From DATNPX01 sp036702975 (GTDB lineage Bacteria; Cyanobacteriota; Vampirovibrionia; Obscuribacterales; Obscuribacteraceae), in the NCBI GenBank assembly GCA_036702975.1, contig DATNPX010000008.1, positions 1-64,000 on the forward strand: a stretch of 64,000 bases of DNA, written 5' to 3'. The notes under the pieces are model-generated. The model had not been told where the DNA came from. It ran no database searches and saw only the letters and a program-made list of their open reading frames with translations. Of this stretch, positions 18,485 to 28,505 are shown in pieces; position 1 is the first letter of the stretch; every line of letters begins with the position of its first letter. Both the position numbers and the translations under genes were made by a program.

Positions 18485-20080
18485 ATGACCAGCACGTGCA
18501 ACAGAGAACAATTTTTTCAGAGCGTGTCCTTCGTCGCGCTGGTGACACTATTTTCTATTTTTTCAATTATCTCATGCTTCTCACCCCATCCGACTGTCTC
18601 GGTTCAGGAGAACCGACCGCTCGCTCAGTTCCCTAAACTAAATACTCTTCGTAAAGATCTCGCAAAGTTCCCGCCCGCCTTCGAGCAGTTTTACAACGAT
18701 CGTTTTCCGCTTCGCCTTTCGCTGATTTCGGCGAAAAACTATCTCGCTTACAAATTGCTCCACAGCTCCTCTAATCCGCTTGTGAATATCGGGCAACAGG
18801 ACTGGCTTTTCTATAACTCCTACGGCATTCTCCCAGCGCAACTCAACACGCAACCATTCACAGACCGTGAACTACAAGCCTGGGTCCGAGATTTGCAGGC
18901 ACGCCAATCATTTTGTGACAAGCACGGGATCAAATTTGTTCTCGTTCTGGCGCCTGAAAAAGGAACTATGTATCCGGAGTTCCTCCCAACCGGCTGGACC
19001 AGACGCCCTGGGTTAAGCAGGCTAGGGCAGCTTCAGCAATATCTACGAGAAAATACCAATATAGATTTCGTTGATGCTCAATCTTTGTTGTCTACAGAGA
19101 AACAGCAAGGACATAAGATCTATCATTCCAACGATACACACTGGAACCAGCGCAGCGCTTTCCTTGTGTCACAACAAATTCTTGCCCACTTACACAAGGT
19201 GCTACCCGCGGTGGAACCGGTTCCACCAAACGACCTGTTAGACGGTCACGATACCTTCACCGGCGACCTAGCAAAAATGCTCGGATTGCAAAATGTATTG
19301 CGGGATGAGTCACCAAGCATCGTGGTAAAAACGCCACCAAAAGCGATACCAGCAAATGCTCAGCTTGCATCAATGAACTCAGCGCAACCTCCGTTTGCGG
19401 CGCGATTGCCTAATTCTATTCTACCGAAAGCTCTTGTTCTACGTGATTCGTTCTTTACCTATCTAACAGCTCCACTCTCGGAACACTTCCGTTATACTGA
19501 ATTCCAGTGGACAAACCGATTCCAACCGGAGGCGATAGTTGGTGTGCAGCCTGATGTAATCGTCAACGAAATAGCTGAGCGCCACCTCTACGAAGACTTT
19601 CAAGAGCATGTACCAGAATTCATTACATCCAAGCCGGCCTCGACACCTGACAAAAGCGTATGCAGTTTCGGAAACAAGTTAGACCTGATCAACCTCGTTT
19701 CAGAAAGAACTTGCGATGGAATAGTACTCAAGCTGTCATGGCGCAGCAAACAGCCGATTCGGCTTGACTACACAGTTGGGCTCCAGTGCTTGAACCCACA
19801 AAAAAAACTAACCGGCGGAGCCGACTACGAACCGGACATTCTCCATCGAGATGTATCTGCAAATTCCGAATGGACCGATACCGTTCACATAGCAGACCGC
19901 GAGTTACATGATGCCACCACATTAGGTGTGATTGTCTATCACAAGAGTAAAGATCCGCTTACCTGCAGCACCCCAGGAGCGACATGGGACAAACGTTTTG
20001 AAATCGCATTTAAAGACTTGAAGCTTGATACCATATCAACTAGTCAGATAGCCGAAGGTGGTAGTGCCACACCGCTATGA
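18485..20080 (+). CDS. AlgX/AlgJ-like SGNH O-acetyltransferase protein
   Basis: 531 residues with an N-terminal signal anchor (about 12-35). The ALGX/DHHW-type domain follows: ENRPLAQFPKL, FEQFYNDRFPLR, DWLFYN, the Asp-His pair in YHSNDTHWNQRS, and the nucleophile region LVLRDSFF. About 120 C-terminal residues form an extra, probably beta-rich, domain. Members of this family transfer acetyl groups to exported polysaccharide in the periplasm. Lying between the ABC exporter and a GT-C-like protein, it suggests that acetylation is tied to export. Its stop overlaps the next start by 4 bp. Confidence 0.82.
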   Translation: MTSTCNREQFFQSVSFVALVTLFSIFSIISCFSPHPTVSVQENRPLAQFPKLNTLRKDLAKFPPAFEQFYNDRFPLRLSLISAKNYLAYKLLHSSSNPLVNIGQQDWLFYNSYGILPAQLNTQPFTDRELQAWVRDLQARQSFCDKHGIKFVLVLAPEKGTMYPEFLPTGWTRRPGLSRLGQLQQYLRENTNIDFVDAQSLLSTEKQQGHKIYHSNDTHWNQRSAFLVSQQILAHLHKVLPAVEPVPPNDLLDGHDTFTGDLAKMLGLQNVLRDESPSIVVKTPPKAIPANAQLASMNSAQPPFAARLPNSILPKALVLRDSFFTYLTAPLSEHFRYTEFQWTNRFQPEAIVGVQPDVIVNEIAERHLYEDFQEHVPEFITSKPASTPDKSVCSFGNKLDLINLVSERTCDGIVLKLSWRSKQPIRLDYTVGLQCLNPQKKLTGGADYEPDILHRDVSANSEWTDTVHIADRELHDATTLGVIVYHKSKDPLTCSTPGATWDKRFEIAFKDLKLDTISTSQIAEGGSATPL

Positions 20081-22455
20081 CTACTATACAGACCGCAGAA
20101 TCCGCTGTCGATTCGTCGACCCAGCAAACCAACCGCACAACCACAATACAGCAACTCCTTTTCGTGGCACTCGGGCTGTTCCTCATGGTGGCCGCGTACA
20201 AGTGCGTGGTACAAAAGTCTTTTCTAGGGGACGATCACGTTCATCTCGTATGGTTAAGAGAAGCGGTCAAAGACCCATCTTTGGTTCTAAGAAACTTCGC
20301 CTCCAATTGGCTTTATGCCTGGACGACGCCTAAGTGTTATCGTCCGATGATTTCGGTTTTCATGTTTACCGATTTTTTAGTGTGGCACCGAAACGCTGTG
20401 GGCTTCCATATCACCAACCTTGCCTTTCTGCTCATAACTTGCGCTGCACTCTTTGGTTGTGTTGTCGAAGTCGGTAAATGGTCGAAAGTAGATGGTTTGC
20501 GATTGTGGCCGATTTTCGCGGCATGCACATTTGCTTTATATCCATCGCACCCGGAAACTGTCTCATGGATAACCGGTCGTGTCGATGGTATCGTTACAGC
20601 ATTCTATTTGATTAGCCTCTACTTGTGGATGCTATGGCGCCGAACTGGAAAAAAAGCGGCTTTCTCGGCTTCCGTTATAAGCATGCTACTGTCACTTGCC
20701 TCAAAGGAGATGGGAGTGACTATTCCGGTGGTTCTGTTTCTATATGAATTCCTTCGACCAAAATCTTCAAATGCGACTCTCGAGACTGAGTCGTCTTCTT
20801 TCCGCTCCGGAAGCTTTCCTTCTGGATTGCTCAAAAACACCGTCCGCAGTTTTACATCCACGGGCATCGCATGGGGGATCCTCGCTGCTTACTTCGTGCT
20901 ACGCAGGCAAGTGCTCGGCACATTCGTAGGTGGTTACGACGACACGCTTGCGGTAGATTGGCAGTTGCTCGGCTCAAATTGGGTATCGGGACTGCACAAG
21001 TTCTTCGTTCCTATCAACTGTTACTACGAGCAAAAGAACGTCTGGCTGGCTAACTTCTGGACAGGATCGACAATTGTCGTGTACCTCGTTCCGATTGTCG
21101 AGTCCTTCCGCAAAGAGCACCGCAATCAACTGCTTTTTTTTCTGGGGTTTGCCGTTGCAAGTATGCTTCCAGTCTACAAACTTTTCATAGGCATGCCAGA
21201 TCTTCAGGGAAGCAGATTTTCGTTCCTGGCTTCCGCGCCCGTCGCGGCCCTGTTCGGGTTTGGTTTAGCACATTTTCCACAAGTGCTTAAATTACCGAAG
21301 GAGTTTCTCTCGTCGATAGCGAGAACGACTGTCGCAATCGCATACTTCTGCACTGCCGCTTACATGCTCTGGCTAAATAACCAACCATGGGCAACCGCTG
21401 GTCGATGGGTTTCAACAATGGAATCTCAGTTTCGGCAGATTTTCGAGCAAGCACCAAAAGACGACCATTTTCTATTTTTCAACACTCCGAATAATTACCG
21501 TGGAGCCTACCTAGCGCGGAACGCCATTGGCGATATGGGAGGACATGAGAACACTGACTGGCGCGCAATAGAACAAATCGATCGCATGGGAGAACTTGGA
21601 CAAAGTCGAGACGCAATCGCCGATGGCACCAAAGCGTACAACTGCTTCTATTGGAGCGACACGCTTGGAGTCTTTACTCCGCAAACTCTTCCTCCAAATA
21701 AGCAACAAGAGATCTCCGCCTGGAATTCCCTTCTGTTCTCAGAGAAGTTCAAGGTTATATCCGGTGCTGACCGCGCACATATAGACAGTGATGGACTAAC
21801 TGTAAAACCTGGCAGCAGCACGGTTATGCTGCTCCTCAATCTTGCAAAATTGACGCCGTGGCAGCTTGAACTGCTTGAGCTTAAATTCGACAAGGCGGCA
21901 CCGACACCATTAGCAATTGCAAGTAGTGAGCTCATGGCGCCACAACTAATTCCAGCATCAATACCTAGTCTTGAAGACGCTAGCAATCTCAAACGAGCCA
22001 TTTTTGTTCCGAGGCTTACGCCAGGCTGGTTCAGTGCAACAAAGTCTCCAAATTTCGTACTGCAGTTCCCAAGCAACTGGACAGGACACGTTACAGCCGA
22101 AATCCCTATGGTGCAGACAATTCTTCCTAAATTAACTCGCACGAGTACGGAAAGATTCACTACATCGAAATCACCACTTTCGTTCGCGTTTGATGTTACA
22201 CAAATTCCTGGTGCAGCCGGAGCCACCATTGAAATATCGAAACGCAATGCATTCTTTAGTCAACAAAACACCGGCCGCATGGAACCAAACTTGGTGCTCA
22301 AGAAATTGGAGTTCAACGAGCTCAATTCAAAATTAACAATGACAGCTAAGGATTTTGTGGGAACCGGCGCCTATCAAATTAGGTGTTGGGCTGTAGATAA
22401 GCATAAGCAACCATTAGGTTTGAGCAGCGATTACATACTGGCAATTGTTTTATAA
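20077..22455 (+). CDS. GT-C-like polytopic membrane glycosyltransferase (TMTC/PMT-like)
   Basis: 792 residues. After the first membrane helix (about 24-44) comes LGDDHVHLVWLREA, an acidic pair in the first external loop as expected for GT-C enzymes using lipid-phosphate sugars. YPSHPETVSWITGRVD and LSLASKEMGVTIP closely parallel TMTC-type O-mannosyltransferase segments. Roughly ten to eleven helices run to about residue 450, and the remaining ~340 residues are probably extracytoplasmic. TPR repeats, usual in TMTC proteins, are not apparent. The lipid-linked donor could be made by the ArnC-like enzyme at 8216-9232. Confidence 0.78.
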   Translation: MTTIQTAESAVDSSTQQTNRTTTIQQLLFVALGLFLMVAAYKCVVQKSFLGDDHVHLVWLREAVKDPSLVLRNFASNWLYAWTTPKCYRPMISVFMFTDFLVWHRNAVGFHITNLAFLLITCAALFGCVVEVGKWSKVDGLRLWPIFAACTFALYPSHPETVSWITGRVDGIVTAFYLISLYLWMLWRRTGKKAAFSASVISMLLSLASKEMGVTIPVVLFLYEFLRPKSSNATLETESSSFRSGSFPSGLLKNTVRSFTSTGIAWGILAAYFVLRRQVLGTFVGGYDDTLAVDWQLLGSNWVSGLHKFFVPINCYYEQKNVWLANFWTGSTIVVYLVPIVESFRKEHRNQLLFFLGFAVASMLPVYKLFIGMPDLQGSRFSFLASAPVAALFGFGLAHFPQVLKLPKEFLSSIARTTVAIAYFCTAAYMLWLNNQPWATAGRWVSTMESQFRQIFEQAPKDDHFLFFNTPNNYRGAYLARNAIGDMGGHENTDWRAIEQIDRMGELGQSRDAIADGTKAYNCFYWSDTLGVFTPQTLPPNKQQEISAWNSLLFSEKFKVISGADRAHIDSDGLTVKPGSSTVMLLLNLAKLTPWQLELLELKFDKAAPTPLAIASSELMAPQLIPASIPSLEDASNLKRAIFVPRLTPGWFSATKSPNFVLQFPSNWTGHVTAEIPMVQTILPKLTRTSTERFTTSKSPLSFAFDVTQIPGAAGATIEISKRNAFFSQQNTGRMEPNLVLKKLEFNELNSKLTMTAKDFVGTGAYQIRCWAVDKHKQPLGLSSDYILAIVL

Positions 22456-22859
22456 AAGAATGCAATGGCTCCACTGACCCTCTGCAGACGAGGTAGGAAG
22501 CATCGTATTAAGGGACTTTGCGTTGGCGACCATTTCATTCCTTTAATGAGCTCAGATCGTCAGCTTTGCAAGGATGCCAGTAAGGGATTGAACGTGTTTG
22601 TCACCGCGAGGAGGAAAGTAAAATTGCAATCCCTCAATCGGCAACCTCAAGCGGTGCAAGGTTTGTAGTTTAGTTTGTACAACTGGCGGAAATAGAACTA
22701 CTTGTGGATGAGATGATGAGAACCATAAACATTTTGCTTAAGGAATCGTGGTAGTGGCTTGTGTATCATTCAATGTCCTTAAGCTACGATCATATGAGAT
22801 TGTGACGGTTCAAAGACCAATGGCTTTTGCAATCGAGATTCCGGGCTAGCTCTGCAGAA

Positions 22860-22878
22860 TTGAGCTTAGGGAGCTCAA
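22860..22878 (+). promoter_or_regulatory. Perfect 7-bp hairpin upstream of a glycosyltransferase operon
   Basis: TTGAGCT-TAGGG-AGCTCAA. It precedes the TATAAT at 22908-22913 and may be an operator or a leftover terminator stem; no T-run follows. Confidence 0.3.
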
Positions 22879-22907
22879 CTTCGTAAGGATACTGCTTCAA
22901 GACCCCG

Positions 22908-22913
22908 TATAAT
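22908..22913 (+). promoter_or_regulatory. Candidate -10 element
   Basis: Perfect TATAAT, placed to start transcription about 20 bases before the ATG at 22941. The expected -35 position does not resemble TTGACA. Confidence 0.3.
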
Positions 22914-22940
22914 CTAGGTGTTTCTTGACTCCTGAGTAGA

Positions 22941-24188
22941 ATGCCACCGGGCACTGTATTTCCCAAGACCCTCTTAATAACTTCAACGAGGCCCGGAATC
23001 GGTTCTGTTGGGGAGCTTTTTTTGGCAGCGCTAGCGAAGCTTTACGGTTCGGGACAATTGTGGTGCCTGGCCGCTACGGCACCATCCTACGAGACCGGTG
23101 TGCTGGATCCGGAGTTAGGCTGGTTACCAATTATTGCCAAGCCTCTGCCCCCGGAGTATCACTGGCAGTACAAGGACAACCCGGTGAAACGGTGGGTTAG
23201 AAAGCATATTCATATCGACTTGCTGGAAAATTCTCTTGAACCCATAGTTGAAGAAGCCTGCCGCATTATTCAGCAAGAGAAAATTCAGCTGCTGTGGCTC
23301 GTTCTGAACAGTCCTAGTATGATTCTCATCGCGTCAGAAGTCCTTAAAAGGACCGGTTTACCATCCACTGCAATTGTTTGGGACCCGATAGACAGTATCA
23401 CCGAACAGCAACAAGTTGATCCAATTTCCCGGCGCGTATTGAATGAGAAGTTCGATGCCATAGTTGTCAGACTACGCTCTTGCGGTGTTGCGTCTTCGGG
23501 AATGCAAAACTATTTCAAGGATAAATGGCCTGATCTACCCACTCGAGTATTGATTAACACACCAAAGTCGGACGGATTCGACGGCACGAGCCCTGTTCGA
23601 AGGAGTGCCTCGAAAATTACAGTGACCTTTGCAGGGTCACTTTATGCGCAAAAAGAGTTGTTAGGATTCTTCCATGCACTCAACGAATTAAAATGGCAGA
23701 TTGACGGACGACCAGTTGAATTCAAAGTATTCTCAAATAGTATCTACCTACCGCTTGATTCCACTGGCGCGAGAACCAATTTTGTTTTTGGCGGCTACTT
23801 GAATGAATCCGAATTGCGTGCAGAGCTTTTGTCCTCTCATATCGCGTATTTACCTTACTGGTTTGATGCCGCCTATGCGGATGCTGTAAGGCGTTGCTTC
23901 CCTGCAAAATTAGCGACTTATGTTGCAAGTGGTTGTCCGGTTTTATTCAACGGTCCGAAGGAATCCTCTCCGACCGAATTTTTATCTCGCTTCAAAGTCG
24001 GTTGTTCAGTCCATACTTCATCACCTAGAAAGATCGAAGAAGCGATCATGCGCTTAGTCGATGAAGAGTTTCTTCAAAACTATGAGGCCGAGCGCCAGCG
24101 TGCTTTGGATGAGGAGTTGGGTTCAGCGATTTTTAGGGAGCGTTTTCATCAACTTATTGATTTGTGCAAGGTATCTTCAAATTTCTAA
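22941..24188 (+). CDS. Glycosyltransferase, GT-B fold (GT4-like)
   Basis: 415 residues. The N-terminal half starts with KTLLITSTRPGIGSVGELFL, an acceptor-domain opening with a glycine-rich loop. The C-terminal half has ITVTFAGSLYAQKELLGF and FPAKLATYVASGCPVLF, the donor-domain pattern of GT4-like enzymes (the usual E-x7-E is only loosely present). A 15-bp gap separates it from the epimerase gene, suggesting one transcript. Donor unknown; a 2-epimerised aminosugar nucleotide made next door is a reasonable candidate. Confidence 0.75.
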   Translation: MPPGTVFPKTLLITSTRPGIGSVGELFLAALAKLYGSGQLWCLAATAPSYETGVLDPELGWLPIIAKPLPPEYHWQYKDNPVKRWVRKHIHIDLLENSLEPIVEEACRIIQQEKIQLLWLVLNSPSMILIASEVLKRTGLPSTAIVWDPIDSITEQQQVDPISRRVLNEKFDAIVVRLRSCGVASSGMQNYFKDKWPDLPTRVLINTPKSDGFDGTSPVRRSASKITVTFAGSLYAQKELLGFFHALNELKWQIDGRPVEFKVFSNSIYLPLDSTGARTNFVFGGYLNESELRAELLSSHIAYLPYWFDAAYADAVRRCFPAKLATYVASGCPVLFNGPKESSPTEFLSRFKVGCSVHTSSPRKIEEAIMRLVDEEFLQNYEAERQRALDEELGSAIFRERFHQLIDLCKVSSNF

Positions 24189-24203
24189 CGAAAGGATCTG
24201 AGT

Positions 24204-25286
24204 TTGAGAGTAGTTTCAATTTTCGGTACACGTCCTGAAATGATCAAGCTGTGGTCTACCCTTAAACGTCTAGACAAGCAGAATTTCGATCACATAATGG
24301 TACACACTGGTCAAAACTTTACTCCTGAACTGAAGGAGTTCTTTTTTCGCGACCTAAAACTTCGCCAGCCGGATTTCGAGTTGAACATTGATACATCCAG
24401 CTATGCAAAAGAAGTGTCCGATGTGTTAGTTAAGAGCGACGAACTTTTTGAGAAACTGAGGCCGGACGCGCTGCTCATTCTTGGCGATACATATAGTGGG
24501 CTGTCGGTGATGCCGGCCGCACATCGCGGCATAAAGTCATATCACATGGAAGCCGGCATGAGAGCTTACGATTCCCGCATGCCGGAACAACGAAATCGAG
24601 TTTTGATTGATCATGCGAGCACGTACAACTTTCCTTTTAATCGGTATCATCGCGAAAACTTATTGAGAGAAAATATTCATCCGTCGAAAATATTCGTGTC
24701 TGGAAATCCAACCTTCGAGGTTATGCGCGCCTTTAGTACCGAGGTTTCTCAAAGTGATATTATGGCTCGACTTCAAATCGACGCCAAAGATTTTTTCGTC
24801 GTTACGGCTCATCGCAGCGAAAACGTCGACAGTAAGGAAAATCTTCAATCTATTCTCACCGCGTTGGGGGGCTTATTCCGACGCTTGAAAAAGCCTGTTG
24901 TGTTTCCGATGCATCCGCGAACGAAAAGTCGTTTGGGGACACTCGAAATTCCTGAAGGACTGATCGTTTGCGATCCGCTTGGTTTTTATGATTTCAATAA
25001 TTTGCTTATGAATTCGTCGTGCATCTTGAGTGATTCTGGTACCGCGCCAGAAGAAGCGTATTTCTACAAAGTGCCTTGTGTTAGTTTGCGAAGCACGACT
25101 GAGCGGTTTGAAACTATTGAAGGTGGGGCCCACATTGTGGCGGGTTTGGGTGCTGAGAATATCGTTGAATCTGTTATCACCGCAACCGGAGCGGAGTGGG
25201 CCGCTCGCTATGACCTTGAGGAGAATTTCTCTCCTTCATCTGTTGTGGTTAATTGTATCCGCAGCCATTTCAATCAGGTGTTTTGA
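24204..25286 (+). CDS. UDP-N-acetylglucosamine 2-epimerase family (WecB/CapG/WbvD-like)
   Basis: 360 residues, normal for non-hydrolysing UDP-sugar 2-epimerases. VVSIFGTRPEMIKL opens the fold, VHTGQN and HMEAGMRAYD follow, and the UDP-binding C-terminal half has VVTAHRSENVD and LSDSGTAPEEAYFY. It starts at TTG 24204 with AAAGGA 8 bases upstream. The Mg or substrate residues of the GEAGMR-type loop are kept. In pathways with a CapE/WbvB dehydratase and an RmlD-like reductase, as encoded at 27435-29383, this enzyme performs the C2 epimerisation that gives UDP-L-FucNAc or UDP-L-QuiNAc. Plain ManNAc synthesis is the alternative. Confidence 0.88.
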   Translation: MRVVSIFGTRPEMIKLWSTLKRLDKQNFDHIMVHTGQNFTPELKEFFFRDLKLRQPDFELNIDTSSYAKEVSDVLVKSDELFEKLRPDALLILGDTYSGLSVMPAAHRGIKSYHMEAGMRAYDSRMPEQRNRVLIDHASTYNFPFNRYHRENLLRENIHPSKIFVSGNPTFEVMRAFSTEVSQSDIMARLQIDAKDFFVVTAHRSENVDSKENLQSILTALGGLFRRLKKPVVFPMHPRTKSRLGTLEIPEGLIVCDPLGFYDFNNLLMNSSCILSDSGTAPEEAYFYKVPCVSLRSTTERFETIEGGAHIVAGLGAENIVESVITATGAEWAARYDLEENFSPSSVVVNCIRSHFNQVF

Positions 25287-25398
25287 GTGACTGGTACCAT
25301 TTACTTTTGGCGTAGTTCTTGACGAGAAAAGCAGAAAAAACACGAAGCTGTTTGGGATAAGCTGACGTAACGCCACTCTTATTAGTACGGCTCGAACA

Positions 25399-27402
25399 AT
25401 GTCATTGATCACTAACGAATCAGAATTGAAAGCAAGTGAATATAGTGTGAGTTTCACTATGCTGTTTTTGCTGCTCGCATGTGTCGTATCGTTACTGTTC
25501 CGTCATCCGAAATCACCTATAGAATACGGCATTCATCCGGAGTTGGTTCATTTTATTCAAGCCGGTGGGAACCATAATTTCCTCGGCCAAAGAACATTTC
25601 ACCTCGTGTTTGCATTCTCAACTTTAGTTGGAGCTCTTGTGGTTCATCTCTGGTCGCTGCCCCGGTGCTTTCGCGTGATTGCAACAAAAGTCTATCCCAT
25701 AGCGGTCTTGGCACTAATGTTGTTCATTTGGGAGTCATTCTTATACAACCTGACCGACTACTGGATGTGTTTAGTTTTCTCGCCACTTGTTCTTACTAAG
25801 CAGTTTTCATCAGGCTTGCGACTTTTATCTCGTATGCACGTTGATGTCCTCGTTTTGGTGATTGTGATTTATATGCTTTGTTTATCAAATTTGTTAGTCC
25901 CATTCAATTTCTCGGAACTCAGCCAGTCTGCATTTGCCGAAATACAGAGTAATTACTCTTTAGTCGTCTGCCAAGGTGACAGGCTAGCTGCTGGTCAAAA
26001 GCTTTTTGAGCAAGTTCATTCGATTTACGGCTTTCTTTTACCGACTCTCTGCGGTATTTGGCAAAAGTTTTTCGGGTGCATCTCATGGGGAAACTATGTA
26101 TTCCTCATTCGGGGCTTGCAATTTCTCTTTGTATTGATCGTATTTAGTCTCTACCTTCGACATGCTCGCTATCGGGTACATTTAGTTGTACTACCGCTAT
26201 TGATGGTTGTGCCGTGGTTCAATAGCAACGCTACAAGCTTACTATTTCCAAACCTTTCGCCGTGGCGCTTGATTGTCTTTCCGTTGTATTTGCTGGTTCT
26301 TTATGCGACACGACGAATGACTGCTAGCTGGTCATTCTTTCTGGCAAGTTGCGCTACCGGACTTTTTCTGTTTGTAAACTTGGAATCGACAATTGCCACT
26401 ATAGGCGGTATTATCATATTTCTCTTTTTTCGCTTCATAAGCAGTTTAAATCGCAAATTATTTGCCTATATCGCAATATCTTTCTTTGGAGCTGCGATTG
26501 CGTATATTGCTTTCAATTTGGTAGTCCGTTTAGGACTCGGTTATATTCCCGATTTTCTTAGCTTCGTTCACGGACGGCTTGCTGTTGCGAGATTGGTTCA
26601 AACGGGTCTATGGGGCGGTTTTCGGGTTCCATTCAACCCGTTCGCTTTTTGGGTTTTGATCGTTGATAGCTATGTTATTTGGAAAGTTGCAATTATGTCT
26701 CAAGGCAAGGCTGCCAGCTTTCGAAACTGCATACGTTTAAGTGTGGCTACTACAAGCATTATTTGGCTTGCCTACTACTTTAATCGACCTGCACCATGGT
26801 ATCTGCACGCACAATATTTCTTTTTTGGCTTCTTCGCAATCGACATGATTCGAGCAATTGAGCTAATGCACAGGCGAGTTTCATTTTCGCTCCCATTAGC
26901 TTGGGCCACAAGAGCTTCTCTTGCAGTCATTGTTGTGCCTATGCTCATCTACTGCTGGCGAGAGAACGAGCTGCAAATAAAGAGCCTCGCGAGTAGAACC
27001 GGACTGGGGAATGGTGAGATTATTGACGGAGTTTTGGTGGCGAGCGATCAAGCAAGAGAGGCGCGTATCAAGGCAGCAACTATCAAGCAAAGATTTGTTC
27101 GAGATCCGAATTTTGCGTATGTTACCGCTCAAACGTTACTTATTCCGAAGCTTTCTGGCGTTCCCCCCTCGACATTTATGGACGATCCCTATGTTGAACT
27201 AGCTTTCGAAACAGACACCAATCAATTTTTGAAAAATCTCTCTCAGAGTAGTATTTCGCATGTCTATGTCGATGCACTGGATTCCAACCTGGTTGTAGGA
27301 GACCAACACCGGCGAGGCTGGCTTGCAAGTTTGAAACAACGGCTTCTGCAGAAGTTTCCAAAAGAAGCCTATGAAAACGGCTGGTGCGTGCTATCTCGCT
27401 AG
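25399..27402 (+). CDS. Polytopic membrane protein of unknown function
   Basis: 667 residues with about twelve to thirteen hydrophobic helices up to residue 530, followed by a soluble tail of about 135 residues. I do not recognise the family. General layout and the C-terminal piece (SHVYVDALDSNLVV) recall GT-C or YfhO-like proteins, as does the gene at 3856-5991, but no DxD in an early external loop is convincing. It follows the epimerase gene by 112 bp on the same strand and converges with the dehydratase gene 32 bp downstream. Confidence 0.7.
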   Translation: MSLITNESELKASEYSVSFTMLFLLLACVVSLLFRHPKSPIEYGIHPELVHFIQAGGNHNFLGQRTFHLVFAFSTLVGALVVHLWSLPRCFRVIATKVYPIAVLALMLFIWESFLYNLTDYWMCLVFSPLVLTKQFSSGLRLLSRMHVDVLVLVIVIYMLCLSNLLVPFNFSELSQSAFAEIQSNYSLVVCQGDRLAAGQKLFEQVHSIYGFLLPTLCGIWQKFFGCISWGNYVFLIRGLQFLFVLIVFSLYLRHARYRVHLVVLPLLMVVPWFNSNATSLLFPNLSPWRLIVFPLYLLVLYATRRMTASWSFFLASCATGLFLFVNLESTIATIGGIIIFLFFRFISSLNRKLFAYIAISFFGAAIAYIAFNLVVRLGLGYIPDFLSFVHGRLAVARLVQTGLWGGFRVPFNPFAFWVLIVDSYVIWKVAIMSQGKAASFRNCIRLSVATTSIIWLAYYFNRPAPWYLHAQYFFFGFFAIDMIRAIELMHRRVSFSLPLAWATRASLAVIVVPMLIYCWRENELQIKSLASRTGLGNGEIIDGVLVASDQAREARIKAATIKQRFVRDPNFAYVTAQTLLIPKLSGVPPSTFMDDPYVELAFETDTNQFLKNLSQSSISHVYVDALDSNLVVGDQHRRGWLASLKQRLLQKFPKEAYENGWCVLSR

Positions 27403-27434
27403 TTGTGCATAAACTTTTCCAGAACTGGAGCGAT

Positions 27435-28505
27435 TCAGACTTTAATGGACTGCTTAAGTCTCTCTTTAGCAGATGGCGTAAGCAACAGATCGTAGTCTTG
27501 AAGTAATTTCTTCAACTGTTGCTTATTCATTAGGTCGCACTGTGAATCATATTCCCGACCTTTGAGATCGTATGGCACGACGTTCTTTGGTTGTAATTCC
27601 GGAAGCATCGGAAGAATCACATAATATCCTTCGCGATGAACGGTTCGATAGCCTTCCTCTGCAGAAATGAGAGATTCATGAAGTTTTTCACCAGGGCGGA
27701 TACCCGTGATTTTGATCTCAATGTTGTGTCCTTCAATAAGAACCTCAGCGAGATCGATGATTCGAGCGGCGGGGCACTTTGGAATAAAAAGCTCCCCCTT
27801 GTCACCGTGCTTAATTGCAGCAAAGATCGTGTCTACAGCCCGATCTAGACCCAAGAGGAAGCGCGTCATGTCTGTAGTTGTGACCGTTACGGGCCCGCCA
27901 TTCGCAATTTGCTCCCGAAATAGCGGAACTACAGATCCGCGAGAAGCTAATACGTTGCCATATCTTACAGAGACGAACTGACAATCGTTGCAGTCGAGGT
28001 TCGCTCTCACATATAGCCTCTCCTGGACTGCTTTCGTCATTCCCATAACGTTCACTGGTTTGCAAGCTTTGTCTGTCGAAACTCCAATTACTTTCTTGAT
28101 AGGTAAATGGTTTTCTCTAACAGCTCGTATAATATTTTCTGCACCAACTATATTGGTGAGCACGGCCTCGTACGGAAAATACTCACATGCAGGCACTTGT
28201 TTCAATGCTGCAGCATTGAAGACATAATCTGCGGTTCGAAGCGCGGTTAATACGCTGCTATAGTCTCGGACATCGCCAATGTGAAACTGCAGTACTCGTT
28301 CGTAGTTGTGGAAAAATATCTCGTCTGTACTAGCTTCGGCTAAGCGTTGCATTTCCAAACGCATGTAGTGTTGTTTAGCCTCATCTCTAGATACGACGAG
28401 GATCTTTTTGGGTGAACCAAGCTCCCCTGCTAGCAAACGTCTTACAAGAAGTTTCCCGAGTGAGCCAGTGCCTCCAAATACAACAACATTCTTATTAGTT
28501 AGCAT
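27435..28505 (-). CDS. UDP-GlcNAc 4,6-dehydratase/5-epimerase family SDR (CapE/FnlA/WbvB-like)
   Basis: 356 residues. NAD-binding VVVFGGTGSLGKLL, the family segment NAAALKQVPACEY and STDKACKPVNVMGMTK, in which Met replaces the usual catalytic Tyr of SDRs while Lys is kept; this is normal for the FlaA1/CapE group. The long C-terminus (GIRPGEKLHESL) is also typical. The reaction is inverting dehydration of UDP-GlcNAc with 5-epimerisation to an L-configured keto sugar. It overlaps the RmlD-like reductase by 7 bp and fits a pathway with the 2-epimerase at 24204-25286. FlaA1/PseB-type activity without 3-epimerisation is the main alternative. Confidence 0.87.
   Translation of the reverse strand: MLTNKNVVVFGGTGSLGKLLVRRLLAGELGSPKKILVVSRDEAKQHYMRLEMQRLAEASTDEIFFHNYERVLQFHIGDVRDYSSVLTALRTADYVFNAAALKQVPACEYFPYEAVLTNIVGAENIIRAVRENHLPIKKVIGVSTDKACKPVNVMGMTKAVQERLYVRANLDCNDCQFVSVRYGNVLASRGSVVPLFREQIANGGPVTVTTTDMTRFLLGLDRAVDTIFAAIKHGDKGELFIPKCPAARIIDLAEVLIEGHNIEIKITGIRPGEKLHESLISAEEGYRTVHREGYYVILPMLPELQPKNVVPYDLKGREYDSQCDLMNKQQLKKLLQDYDLLLTPSAKERLKQSIKV

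Larger units (their letters stand above)
22456..22940. other. 485-bp gap with possible hairpin and promoter
   Basis: No convincing gene; a 67-residue frame at 22465-22668 has no family-like features. The right part contains a perfect 7-bp inverted repeat (TTGAGCT, loop TAGGG, AGCTCAA, 22860-22878) and a TATAAT at 22908-22913, about 28 bases before the next start. Confidence 0.4.

Noticed and set aside
21648..22247. 199-codon minus-strand frame
   Set aside because: Antisense to the GT-C-like gene; composition is that of a shadow frame.
22465..22668. 67-codon plus-strand frame in the gap after the GT-C-like gene
   Set aside because: Starts 9 bases after the preceding stop but has no ribosome site or recognisable composition; it may be random.
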